From: JBAXGE01 sp044344145
GTDB taxonomy: Bacteria; Planctomycetota; Phycisphaerae; WQYP01
DNA length: 7,247 nt
NCBI GenBank assembly: GCA_044344145.1
Contig: JBIJDM010000149.1
Coordinates: 1-7,247, forward strand
Reading direction: 5' to 3'
Part shown: positions 1-6,370 of the stretch, in pieces
Layout of the letters: each line of letters opens with the position of its first letter
How positions within the stretch are numbered: position 1 is the first letter of the stretch
Notes under the pieces: model-generated
What the model was told of the DNA's origin: nothing
Seen by the model: only the letters and a program-made list of their open reading frames with translations
Database searches by the model: none
Translations under genes and position numbers: made by a program

Positions 1-1
1 A

Positions 2-193
2 GTACGCTCCGTCTTTATCGGCGAGCAGGTCATGCGCCAACTCCGGCTGGCCGATCAGATTGCCTACGTGCGTTTTGCCTCGGTCTATCGGGAATTTCGT
101 GATCTCGACGAACTCGTGGAAGACGCCAAAGATGTCATGCAAAATCACCAAAAGCCGGACCCCGGCCAACATACCCTGTTTACCAATGGCTAG
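2..193 (+). CDS. nrdR: Transcriptional repressor NrdR, C-terminal part (5' end outside window)
   Basis: The last 63 codons of a gene that begins upstream, ending in TAG. The reading frame contains FIGEQVMRQLR, then AYVRFASVYREFRDLDEL, which is the typical end of the ATP-cone domain of NrdR. NrdR is a small nucleotide-sensing repressor (usually about 150-180 residues) that binds NrdR boxes and shuts down ribonucleotide reductase genes when dATP is high. The N-terminal zinc ribbon and most of the ATP cone lie outside the window, so they cannot be checked. The tail after the conserved block (about 18 residues, ending HTLFTNG) is polar and unremarkable. The next gene begins 34 bases downstream with no visible terminator between them, so read-through is likely. 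Identification rests on the strongly conserved AYVRFASVYR segment. Confidence 0.93.
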   Translation, partial: VRSVFIGEQVMRQLRLADQIAYVRFASVYREFRDLDELVEDAKDVMQNHQKPDPGQHTLFTNG

Positions 194-217
194 TAATCTC
201 CACTAAAGACAGAAAGC

Positions 218-221
218 GAGG
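218..221 (+). promoter_or_regulatory. Ribosome binding site of the FlgI-like gene
   Basis: GAGG lies 6 bases before the ATG at 228. It supports this start over internal methionines, and the start also gives a proper signal peptide. Confidence 0.6.
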
Positions 222-227
222 CGACGT

Positions 228-2045
228 ATGGCCTGTAAATTCTGGATTCCCCGTGTGACGGTGGGCTTATTAACGCTTGCGGTACTCATGAGTTGCGACC
301 CGGATATGCGCCAGGGCGGGCCGGGCATTGATCCCAATGATGTCCGTGCCACCGCAGGCCCGGCGCTGCACCCGGCGCTCTCCGGCACGGTGATGGAATT
401 TGCCCGTCTGGACCTGACCGACCCTATCCGCGTGGAAGGTTACGGCATGGTCGGTGATCTCCCCGGCACCGGTTCCAGCGATATGCCCCCGCCCATCCGC
501 GTGATGCTGGCGGACCAGTTGTATCGCATGGGCGCTGGCTCGCATATCCGGGGCACCACCCAGTTCAATCCCGATACCATTCTGGCTTCCGGCCGTGTCG
601 CGGCTGTCGCGGTGCAGGGGTTCATTCCTCCCATGTCGCCCAAGGGCACACGCTTTGATCTGGAAATTCTCGCCTTGCCCAATACCCAGACGACTTCGCT
701 GGTGGATGGCCTGCTTTGGTCGGCGGAATTAAAACAGGTCGGTCTGGTGGAAGGCGATGCCACCACCGCCACCATTTCTCGTGGCCGTGGGCCGGTATTT
801 TGTGTGCCTAATCTGGAAGGTGACAACGAGAAAAAACCGCGCAATGTGCGCTCGGGTCGGATTCTCTCCGGCGGTGTGACCCAGATTGATATGCCCGCCC
901 AATTGCTGTTGTATACGCCGTCTTATCGTGTCGCCGCCCTGATTCAGCGGGCCATCAATGCCCGTTATCCTGCCCGCCCCCAATTGGCGGAGTCCAAGAC
1001 CGATTCCATCGTAGGGATCCGCATCCCGCGGGAATACACGGATCGCCCCGGCGAATTCATGGACTCGGTGCTGCATCTGTCGCTGGCCAACGACGTGCCC
1101 GGCTACAGCGAAAAGAAATCCAAGGAAATGTTGCAGGCGCTGCTGGAGCCCAATGCCCCGCAAAAAGATCTCAGTCTGGCCTTGGAAATGATGGGACGAA
1201 CCATCATCCCCGAACTGCGCACGTACTATGTACATCCCCAGGCCAGCGTGCGTTATTATGCCGCCCGCGCCGGGGCGGGTCTGATGGACCTCGACGGGCT
1301 CGTGGTCCTCGAAGAATTTGCCCAGGACAATCAGTCCCCCTTCCAGCTTGATGCCGTGCGGAATCTAGCGGCGATTTGCGCCCATAACATCGCCGCCGGC
1401 AAGGGGGACGAAAGCCGTACCAGTCTGGCCCTGATGAAGGCCGTTAATAGCCAAAACCTCAAAGCCCGTCTGGCCGCCTACGAAGGTATGGTCCAGATTA
1501 AATCCCAGGCCCTGCGCAGTTTCGGTGTGGCCGGACGTTTCTATATGGACCGGGTCATCGCCGATGGCGATCAGGTTATTTATGCCACCGTCAACGGCCT
1601 GCCGCGCATTGCGCTGCTGGGTCGGCAATTCAATCTGCCGCTGGGGGTGTTGCATGTTTCGGCGGATAATGTGATTACCGTCAGTGTGGCCGAAAAGCCC
1701 ATCCTGATCCCGCAGGGCGATGGTATGGAACCCAAGGATGAAACGGTAACGCTCTACTTCCGGCGCTCGGGTGAAAAGGCCGTACAGCTCAAATGTGGCC
1801 GTTCGCTGCCGGTGGTACTGGCCACGCTGGCCTATACCCCCGACCCCCTGGCCGAGGACTATAACCCCAAGCAGGAATTTATCGGGGCCAATTATCAACG
1901 TGTCGTGGAAATGCTTTCCGCGCTGTGCCGCGACAAGAGCATCAACGCGACCTTTGTCCTGCAGAAGCCGGCCACCCAATACTCGCTGGCGAATGCGGCG
2001 GATCAGCAGGTACGGCCCGAAACCCGGCCGGCCAACGAACCGTAA
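228..2045 (+). CDS. FlgI-like (flagellar P-ring family) lipoprotein with C-terminal helical-repeat extension
   Basis: A 605-residue exported protein. Residues 1-23 look like a lipoprotein signal peptide: K4 and R9, a hydrophobic stretch at 11-21, then LMSC with the candidate lipidated cysteine at 23. Asp24 follows the cysteine; in E. coli that residue favours inner-membrane retention, but the rule may not hold here. Residues about 57-288 follow FlgI in order: VEGYGMVGDLPGTGS (69-83), VAAVAVQGFIPP with KGTRFDLEI (124-147), TTSLVDG (155-161), GRILSGG (210-216), YRVAALIQRAIN (233-244) and VGIRIPREYTDRPGEF (262-277). FlgI builds the periplasmic P ring of the flagellar rod and is usually about 365 residues. 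Here the usual FlgI C-terminus is replaced by a helix-rich stretch (about 295-430, HEAT-like in appearance), a probable beta-rich part (about 434-535) and a polar tail. No other flagellar gene is in the window, so a role in a flagellum is not shown. The FlgI relationship is convincing by motif order; the extension is unassigned. Confidence 0.8.
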   Translation: MACKFWIPRVTVGLLTLAVLMSCDPDMRQGGPGIDPNDVRATAGPALHPALSGTVMEFARLDLTDPIRVEGYGMVGDLPGTGSSDMPPPIRVMLADQLYRMGAGSHIRGTTQFNPDTILASGRVAAVAVQGFIPPMSPKGTRFDLEILALPNTQTTSLVDGLLWSAELKQVGLVEGDATTATISRGRGPVFCVPNLEGDNEKKPRNVRSGRILSGGVTQIDMPAQLLLYTPSYRVAALIQRAINARYPARPQLAESKTDSIVGIRIPREYTDRPGEFMDSVLHLSLANDVPGYSEKKSKEMLQALLEPNAPQKDLSLALEMMGRTIIPELRTYYVHPQASVRYYAARAGAGLMDLDGLVVLEEFAQDNQSPFQLDAVRNLAAICAHNIAAGKGDESRTSLALMKAVNSQNLKARLAAYEGMVQIKSQALRSFGVAGRFYMDRVIADGDQVIYATVNGLPRIALLGRQFNLPLGVLHVSADNVITVSVAEKPILIPQGDGMEPKDETVTLYFRRSGEKAVQLKCGRSLPVVLATLAYTPDPLAEDYNPKQEFIGANYQRVVEMLSALCRDKSINATFVLQKPATQYSLANAADQQVRPETRPANEP

Positions 2046-2103
2046 CCCGCGCCCCCGGGAATCCCGCGCAACCCCCGGTTCGCGGTTACAATAGCGTAAC
2101 GCG
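2042..2103 (+). repeat. Three related GTAAC-CGCG arms able to form alternative hairpins
   Basis: The spacer before hpnC contains GTAACCCGCG (2042-2051, covering the stop codon of the FlgI-like gene), its near-complement CGCGGTTAC (2081-2089), and GTAACGCG (2096-2103). The middle arm can pair with the first (one bulged base, 29-base loop) or the third (one bulged G, 6-base loop), but not with both at once. No long T run follows, so a classical intrinsic terminator is not evident. A TACAAT resembling a -10 box sits at 2087-2092 without a convincing -35 box. Confidence 0.4.
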
Positions 2104-2139
2104 GGCGGTATGCCGATCACACCGGGTGATCAGACCGCC
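2104..2139 (+). repeat. Nested inverted repeat upstream of hpnC
   Basis: The outer arms GGCGGT (2104-2109) and ACCGCC (2134-2139) enclose the perfect inner arms GATCAC (2115-2120) and GTGATC (2126-2131), which flank a 5-base centre. In RNA this gives a 12-pair interrupted stem. As DNA, the inner part is a 17-base dyad suitable for a dimeric regulator. Four T residues follow at 2149-2152, which makes a weak terminator for the upstream gene conceivable. The position just before hpnC also fits an operator or leader structure. Function is not established. Confidence 0.45.
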
Positions 2140-2168
2140 GCACGGGTGTTTTGGATGTATACCACGCG

Positions 2169-3134
2169 ATGGCGTTACTTGCGACCCAACTATTGGAACG
2201 TTTGCGACCGTTTTCGGTCCCTTCCACCGTCCGTGCTGCGCTCTTGCCCATGGAAGATAACGCCGAGGCGCTGCGCTACGTCCGCTACCTGACCCGCAAC
2301 CACTACGAGAACTTCTCCGTGGTCTCCTGGTTGCTCCCCCGGCATCTCCGCGCCGACTTCGCCGCTATCTACGCCTTTTGCCGCACCGCCGACGACCTCG
2401 GCGATGAAGTTCCCGACCGGACCTTGGCCACCGATTTACTGGCCCATTTTCAGGCCCAGACCGAAGACCTCTTCCGGGGCCGGGCCAATACGGCGGTATT
2501 CCGCGCCCTGCTGCCTACCGTCGCCCGGCACAATCTGCCCCCCGAACCCTTCCTCGATCTGATCAGCGCCTTCCAGCAGGATCAGACCGTCACCCGTTAC
2601 GATACCTTCGCGCAGGTCGTGGACTATTGCCGCCGCAGCGCCAATCCCGTGGGCCGCCTGGTCCTGATGATGACCGGCTATCGCGACGACGCCCGCTTTG
2701 CCCTCTCCGACTGTACCTGCACGGCGCTGCAACTGGCCAATTTCTGGCAGGATGTCCGGCGCGATGTCGTCCAGCGTCAACGCATTTATCTCCCGCGCGA
2801 AACTATGGCCACCTACGGGGTTACCGAAGCCCAGATTGCCTCCGGCGAATCCTCGCCCGGCTATATCGCCGCCATCCAATCGGAAGTACGGCGGACCTGG
2901 GACCTGTTCCATCAGGGCGATGCCCTTCTGCCCATGCTGGATACCCGTGTGCGCTATCACATTGGCCTGTTCAGCGCAGGGGGCAAGGCCACCTTGCGGG
3001 CCATCGAACGTCAGGGCTACGATACCCTGACGCAGCGCCCGTATTTACGCCGCTGGGACAAACTTAAACTCATGACCTTGGCCATCCCGGCCGCCTTTGC
3101 GGCCCGTTTTGGCTCCCGAGGTGCCACCCCATGA
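2169..3134 (+). CDS. hpnC: Hydroxysqualene synthase HpnC (squalene/phytoene synthase family)
   Basis: HpnC converts presqualene diphosphate to hydroxysqualene, the second step of the bacterial three-enzyme squalene route. From the ATG at 2169 the protein has 321 residues; an in-frame TTG at 2151 would add six and the ATG at 2250 would remove 27. Conserved sequence begins just after 2250 (EALRYVRYLTRNHYENF), so the true start is open; no candidate has a strong Shine-Dalgarno. Numbering from 2169, HYENFSVVSWLLP (45-57) is a typical HpnC signature. The first aspartate-rich motif is DDLGDE (75-80) and the second is NFWQDVRRD (191-199), with R205-I-Y-L-P following; these bind the diphosphate through Mg2+. 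The order NFWQDV with ENFSVVSWLLP separates HpnC from HpnD. The stop overlaps the start of the next gene by ATGA, indicating translational coupling. The motifs appear intact. Confidence 0.92.
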   Translation: MALLATQLLERLRPFSVPSTVRAALLPMEDNAEALRYVRYLTRNHYENFSVVSWLLPRHLRADFAAIYAFCRTADDLGDEVPDRTLATDLLAHFQAQTEDLFRGRANTAVFRALLPTVARHNLPPEPFLDLISAFQQDQTVTRYDTFAQVVDYCRRSANPVGRLVLMMTGYRDDARFALSDCTCTALQLANFWQDVRRDVVQRQRIYLPRETMATYGVTEAQIASGESSPGYIAAIQSEVRRTWDLFHQGDALLPMLDTRVRYHIGLFSAGGKATLRAIERQGYDTLTQRPYLRRWDKLKLMTLAIPAAFAARFGSRGATP

Positions 3135-4060
3135 CCGCCACCACCGTACCACCCGCAGCGCCCGTTCCCGTGACCAATCATGCCGCCGATCTGGCCCTCT
3201 CGCACACCTACTGCCTGCACCTGACCCGTCAGGCGGCCCGCAACTTTTACCACGGCTTGAAACTTCTGCCGCTCCCCAAACGTCAGGCCATGTTCGCCGT
3301 ATATGCCTGGATGCGGCTGGTGGACGATATCGCCGACGATGTGGACCAGCGCACCCCCGCCCAGCGCCGCACCGAACTCTCCGCCTGGCGCGCCGCCACC
3401 GCCCAAGTCTACACCGGCCAGACCCACGGCCTCGATCATCCCGTATGGCCCGCCTTTGCCTCTGCGGTCCGTGAATACGGCATCCCCGAACATATCTTCG
3501 CCGATATGATTGCCGGCCAGATTCAGGACCTGGATTACCAGCCGTTCGCTACCTTCAAAGAGGTGCATCATTACTGTTATCGCGTGGCCAGCACCGCCGG
3601 CCTGGCCAGTGTCTATGTCTGGGGCTTCAGCGGTGGGGAGGCCACCCTGCAATTGGCCATTGACCGCGGCATCGCCTTTCAGTTGACCAATATTCTGCGT
3701 GATCTGCGCGAGGACGCCCAGCGCGGTCGCATCTATATCCCCATGAACGAACTGGAAAAATATTCCGTGCATCCCGAGGCCTTCGCCACCACGACAGCGC
3801 CCTGGAATGTGCGCTCCCTGCTCAACTATCAGGTGGACCGGGCGATGGATTATTTCCGCCGCTCCGAAGGGCTGGAAGCCCGCGTCAGCCCGGATTGCCG
3901 GCCCGCGCTGCTGGCCATGACCATGATCTATTTCGGCGTCTTGAAACGCATCCGGCGCGACCCCGCAGCCGTGCTGACGAAACGCGTACGCCTCCCGCTG
4001 CTGCAAAAACTCTGGATCGCTTACCGCTCCACCAAAATGACGCAATGGCACGCTGATTAA
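3131..4060 (+). CDS. hpnD: Presqualene diphosphate synthase HpnD
   Basis: HpnD joins two farnesyl diphosphates head to head to form presqualene diphosphate, the first step of squalene synthesis here. The protein has 309 residues, and the trans-isoprenyl diphosphate synthase fold is clear. It contains YCLHLTRQAARNFYHGLKLLP (27-47, given here as a span), YAWMRLVDDIADD (58-70, first Asp motif D65-D66-x-x-D69-D70), IAGQIQDLDY (127-136), YCYRVASTAGL (148-158), and the second Asp motif NILRDLREDAQRGRIYIP (187-204, with D191 and D195). The NILRDLREDA form, and a CYRVAS block like that of phytoene synthases, fit HpnD rather than HpnC. A proline- and threonine-rich N-terminal leader of about 20 residues precedes the conserved part. 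The ATG lies in the ATGA overlap with hpnC, which supports this start. A phytoene synthase is the main alternative, but the hpnC and hpnE neighbours argue for HpnD. Confidence 0.92.
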   Translation: MTATTVPPAAPVPVTNHAADLALSHTYCLHLTRQAARNFYHGLKLLPLPKRQAMFAVYAWMRLVDDIADDVDQRTPAQRRTELSAWRAATAQVYTGQTHGLDHPVWPAFASAVREYGIPEHIFADMIAGQIQDLDYQPFATFKEVHHYCYRVASTAGLASVYVWGFSGGEATLQLAIDRGIAFQLTNILRDLREDAQRGRIYIPMNELEKYSVHPEAFATTTAPWNVRSLLNYQVDRAMDYFRRSEGLEARVSPDCRPALLAMTMIYFGVLKRIRRDPAAVLTKRVRLPLLQKLWIAYRSTKMTQWHAD

Positions 4061-4070
4061 CGTCTCAAGC

Positions 4071-4075
4071 AGGGA
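4071..4075 (+). promoter_or_regulatory. Ribosome binding site deciding the hpnE start
   Basis: AGGGA ends 10 bases before the ATG at 4086, but only 1 base before an in-frame TTG at 4077. The spacing favours the ATG, which removes three residues from the longest open frame. Confidence 0.55.
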
Positions 4076-4085
4076 CTTGGCCCCC

Positions 4086-5486
4086 ATGGAATCCACCCCG
4101 CATCAACCTCCCGCCCAGCCCCATCACCCCGTGGTGATTATCGGCGGCGGCTTGGCCGGATTGGCTGCGGCGCTGGCCTTGGAGACCGCCGGGGTTCCCG
4201 TAACGCTGCTCGAAGCCCGCGCCGCCCTCGGGGGCCGCACCAGTTCTTTCCCGGACTCGCAGTCTGGCACCACGCTGGATAATTGCCAGCATGTCCTCCT
4301 GGGCTGCTGTACGCATCTGCGCCGCGTCTATGAACGCTTGCACCTCACCGACCCCGTGACCTGGTATCGCAATTATCAATTCGTGGACCGCACCGGCCAA
4401 CGCTTCACCCTTACCGGCGAAGCCGACCTGCCCGCGCCATTGCATCTGGCCCAGGGCTTTGCTCAATTCGACCTGTTAACCTGGCCCGAACGTATCGCCA
4501 TCGCCCGCGCCATGCTGGCCATGTTGCGCCTGGGCCACGCCGGCCGCACCCACCTCGATGAACTCACCTTCGGCGCCTGGCTCACGGCCCACGGCCAGCC
4601 CGACAGTCTGGTGACCAAATTCTACGAACCCGTACTCATCGGCGCCCTCAATGAGGATGTCCGCAAAGTCTCCGCGAAATATGCCCTGCAGGTTTTCCAG
4701 GATGCCATGCTGGCCCATGCCGAGGGATATATCCTCGGCGTGCCCAACCTTCCGCTCGAAGCCCTGTATGCCCATGCCCCGCTGTCTGACCTGCGGCTCA
4801 ACACCCGCGTCAGTCATGTGCATATCGCCCAACAGCGCATCACGCAGATTCATACCCAGTCCGGCACGGTGCTGTATCCCCGCTACGTCATTCTGGCCAC
4901 CAACCATCACGCCGTCACGCGTCTGCTGGCCGGTCAAACCGACACGCGCCTGATCGGGCTGCCCGCACTAGAAAGTGTTCCCATCATGGGCACCACCCTC
5001 TGGTACGACCGGCCCGTGCTCGATGCCCCCGTGCTGGCCCTGCTCGATGGTCCCGCCCAATGGGTATTCCGCAAAGATGCCGCCGGTTGCGTGGTCCACA
5101 CCGTGACCAGCGCCGCCCGCGGTTGGGATACCCTCGGCAAACCTGAGACCATCGCCCGCATACACGCCCATCTCGCCCAGGCCCTACCGGCCGTGCGCTC
5201 GGCCCAACTAGAGCGCGGCGTGGTAGTGATCGAAAAACGCGCCACCTTCAGCCCGCTCCCCGGCGTGGATCGTCTGCGTCCCTCAGCCACCCCGACTGAC
5301 GGTGATATCGAAAATCTCGTCCTCGCTGGCGACTACACCCAAACCCACTGGCCCGCCACGATGGAAGGGGCCTGCCGCAGTGGCCACACCGCCGCCGCCG
5401 CACTCTTACGGGCCATGGGGCAACCCGCGCCCATCGCTATCCCCGACTTACCCCGGCAATGGCCTGCCCGTTGGCTGGGTTTATAA
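4086..5486 (+). CDS. hpnE: Hydroxysqualene dehydroxylase HpnE (FAD-dependent amine oxidase-like)
   Basis: HpnE is a flavoprotein that reduces hydroxysqualene to squalene, the last step of the HpnCDE route. From ATG 4086 it has 466 residues, near the usual family length. The N-terminal FAD-binding Rossmann motif is VVIIGGGLAGLAAAL (16-30, G20-x-G22-x-x-G25), followed by the ribose-binding acidic residue E43 in LLEAR and by GGRTSSF (49-55). NCQHVLLGCC (66-75) lies in the conserved region shared with phytoene desaturase-type oxidoreductases. The C-terminal FAD motif is LVLAGDYTQTHWPATMEGA (411-429), characteristic of HpnE and its carotenoid-desaturase relatives. It starts 25 bases after hpnD and so belongs to the same operon. 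No frameshift or missing motif was seen. A carotenoid desaturase is an alternative, made unlikely by the hpnC and hpnD neighbours. Confidence 0.92.
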   Translation: MESTPHQPPAQPHHPVVIIGGGLAGLAAALALETAGVPVTLLEARAALGGRTSSFPDSQSGTTLDNCQHVLLGCCTHLRRVYERLHLTDPVTWYRNYQFVDRTGQRFTLTGEADLPAPLHLAQGFAQFDLLTWPERIAIARAMLAMLRLGHAGRTHLDELTFGAWLTAHGQPDSLVTKFYEPVLIGALNEDVRKVSAKYALQVFQDAMLAHAEGYILGVPNLPLEALYAHAPLSDLRLNTRVSHVHIAQQRITQIHTQSGTVLYPRYVILATNHHAVTRLLAGQTDTRLIGLPALESVPIMGTTLWYDRPVLDAPVLALLDGPAQWVFRKDAAGCVVHTVTSAARGWDTLGKPETIARIHAHLAQALPAVRSAQLERGVVVIEKRATFSPLPGVDRLRPSATPTDGDIENLVLAGDYTQTHWPATMEGACRSGHTAAAALLRAMGQPAPIAIPDLPRQWPARWLGL

Positions 5487-5508
5487 CGCAAAAAGCTGCC
5501 CTTTGGGG

Positions 5509-5537
5509 TTGTAAGTACCCCCCGAATGCGCTAGGAT
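5509..5537 (+). promoter_or_regulatory. Candidate sigma70-type promoter of the Hc1-like gene
   Basis: TTGTAA (5509-5514) and TAGGAT (5532-5537) are separated by 17 bases, each matching four of six consensus positions. Transcription would begin near 5544 and give a leader of about 70 bases. A small inverted repeat, GGGGT (5505-5509) and ACCCC (5517-5521), overlaps the -35 box and could be a regulatory site or chance. It lacks a T run, so it is not a convincing terminator for hpnE. Confidence 0.4.
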
Positions 5538-5597
5538 ATCGCATGTCGCAACGGTTTTTCCCTCGTGCTGATGTTGCGGCTGTCTTTTCCCTGTTAT

Positions 5598-5604
5598 AAA
5601 GGAG
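5598..5604 (+). promoter_or_regulatory. Strong Shine-Dalgarno of the Hc1-like gene
   Basis: AAAGGAG sits 8 bases before the ATG at 5613. It is the best ribosome binding site in the window and selects this ATG over the in-frame GTG at 5565, which lies upstream of it. Confidence 0.8.
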
Positions 5605-5612
5605 CTAACGCC

Positions 5613-5798
5613 ATGAACGAATATCAGAATTTGAAGCAATTGCTGGCCGATATCGAACCCGATGTGATCAAGGCCTTCGCCGGCAACAAAGCCGCCGGGA
5701 CTCGCGTCCGCAAGGCTATGCAGGATATCAAGGCCGCCGCCCAGGTCATTCGCGAAAAAGTCCTCGAAGCCCGGTCCGACGACCAACCTGAGGCCTGA
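5613..5798 (+). CDS. Histone H1-like protein, Hc1-type domain without basic tail
   Basis: A 61-residue protein chosen to start at the ATG behind the strong Shine-Dalgarno. Residues 24-40 (GNKAAGTRVRKAMQDIK), followed by QVIREKVLEAR (44-54), match the core of the Hc1 family. This family includes the chlamydial nucleoid protein Hc1 and short relatives in Bacteroidota and PVC bacteria, and the chlamydial members condense DNA. The sequence looks like two or three helices with a possible coiled-coil character, and there is no signal peptide or membrane segment. The Lys/Ala-rich C-terminal tail that binds DNA in chlamydial Hc1 is absent; instead the protein ends in an acidic SDDQPEA. Counted residues give 10 Lys/Arg and 10 Asp/Glu, so it is net neutral overall, although residues 20-54 have 9 basic against 3 acidic. 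Strong translation signals and its own likely promoter suggest an abundant protein. DNA binding is inferred from the family only. Confidence 0.8.
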   Translation: MNEYQNLKQLLADIEPDVIKAFAGNKAAGTRVRKAMQDIKAAAQVIREKVLEARSDDQPEA

Positions 5799-5860
5799 GT
5801 GGGTGTCCAACTTGGATTGCCTGCGTGCCTCGCTTGAATCTATGTTTAGGATGATTCGCT

Positions 5861-6334
5861 ATGCCTCCACCACTGATTGTTGATTTGGCCCAGTTGGATC
5901 TCAATGCTGTGGCGGTTGACCACGACGAGTTGTATAAGTGTCTGCCCCAGCGCTACGAGTTCGAGATGCTTTCGCACCTCATTTACGTGGATCGGGTCAC
6001 GACTACCATTGTCGGCGTGAAGCATATCACCAAGGACGATTTCTGGGTCCGTGGCCACATTCCCGGCCGGCCGCTCATGCCCGGCGTGATGATGCTGGAA
6101 TGTGCCGCCCAGTTATGTGCCTACGGCAGCATGCTGGCAGTCCCGGATAACGGTTTCATCGGCTTTGCCCGCGCCAACGATATCATCTTCCGCGGTGCGG
6201 TGGTGCCGCCCAACTCGCTCTACATGGTGTCCAAGTTGCTGGAAGCCACCCGGCGCCGCTGCGTGGGCCAGTGTCAGGGCTTCTGCGATGGCAAGATGGT
6301 CTTCGAGGCGACAATCACCGGCATGCCGGTGTAA
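5861..6334 (+). CDS. FabZ-type 3-hydroxyacyl-ACP dehydratase
   Basis: A 157-residue hot-dog-fold protein, slightly longer than typical FabZ (about 140-155). It probably dehydrates 3-hydroxyacyl-ACP to trans-2-enoyl-ACP in cytoplasmic type II fatty-acid synthesis. Catalytic elements are visible: LPQRYEFEML (28-37, the position of the family's LPHRYPF), VDRV (43-46), GHIPGRPLMPG (65-75) with His66, and Glu80 then Gln84 in the helix that follows. Glu rather than Asp at that position indicates the FabZ rather than the FabA type. Compared with the family pattern, about five residues (SHLIY) sit between the RYEF block and VDRV. Six cysteines are present, including C134-x3-C138-x3-C142. AGGA lies 9 bases before the ATG. 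It could instead be a paralogue serving another acyl pathway; the sequence does not decide this, so no gene symbol is given. Confidence 0.86.
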   Translation: MPPPLIVDLAQLDLNAVAVDHDELYKCLPQRYEFEMLSHLIYVDRVTTTIVGVKHITKDDFWVRGHIPGRPLMPGVMMLECAAQLCAYGSMLAVPDNGFIGFARANDIIFRGAVVPPNSLYMVSKLLEATRRRCVGQCQGFCDGKMVFEATITGMPV

Positions 6335-6370
6335 TGCCCCGGCCCGGCCAAACGCGTAAAGCGGTGCGGT

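Noticed and set aside
1365..2120. A 251-codon open frame on the - strand over the end of the FlgI-like gene
   Set aside because: It overlaps a gene with good protein-level evidence on the + strand and shows no family motif of its own.
3017..4096. A 359-codon open frame on the - strand opposite hpnD
   Set aside because: It lies antisense to the well-supported hpnD and is rich in Gly, His and Ala, as expected from the complement of a GC-rich gene with biased third positions. It has no recognisable domain.
5505..5521. GGGGT/ACCCC hairpin as the terminator of the hpn operon
   Set aside because: The stem is only five pairs with a seven-base loop, and no T run follows.
5574..5600. TTGCGG and TATAAA as a second promoter for the Hc1-like gene
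   Set aside because: The spacer is only about 15 bases, and transcription would start downstream of the Shine-Dalgarno, so it could not serve this gene.
5565..5612. GTG start giving a 16-residue N-terminal extension of the Hc1-like protein
   Set aside because: The strong AAAGGAG lies inside this extension and is ideally placed for the ATG at 5613. The extension does not resemble the family.
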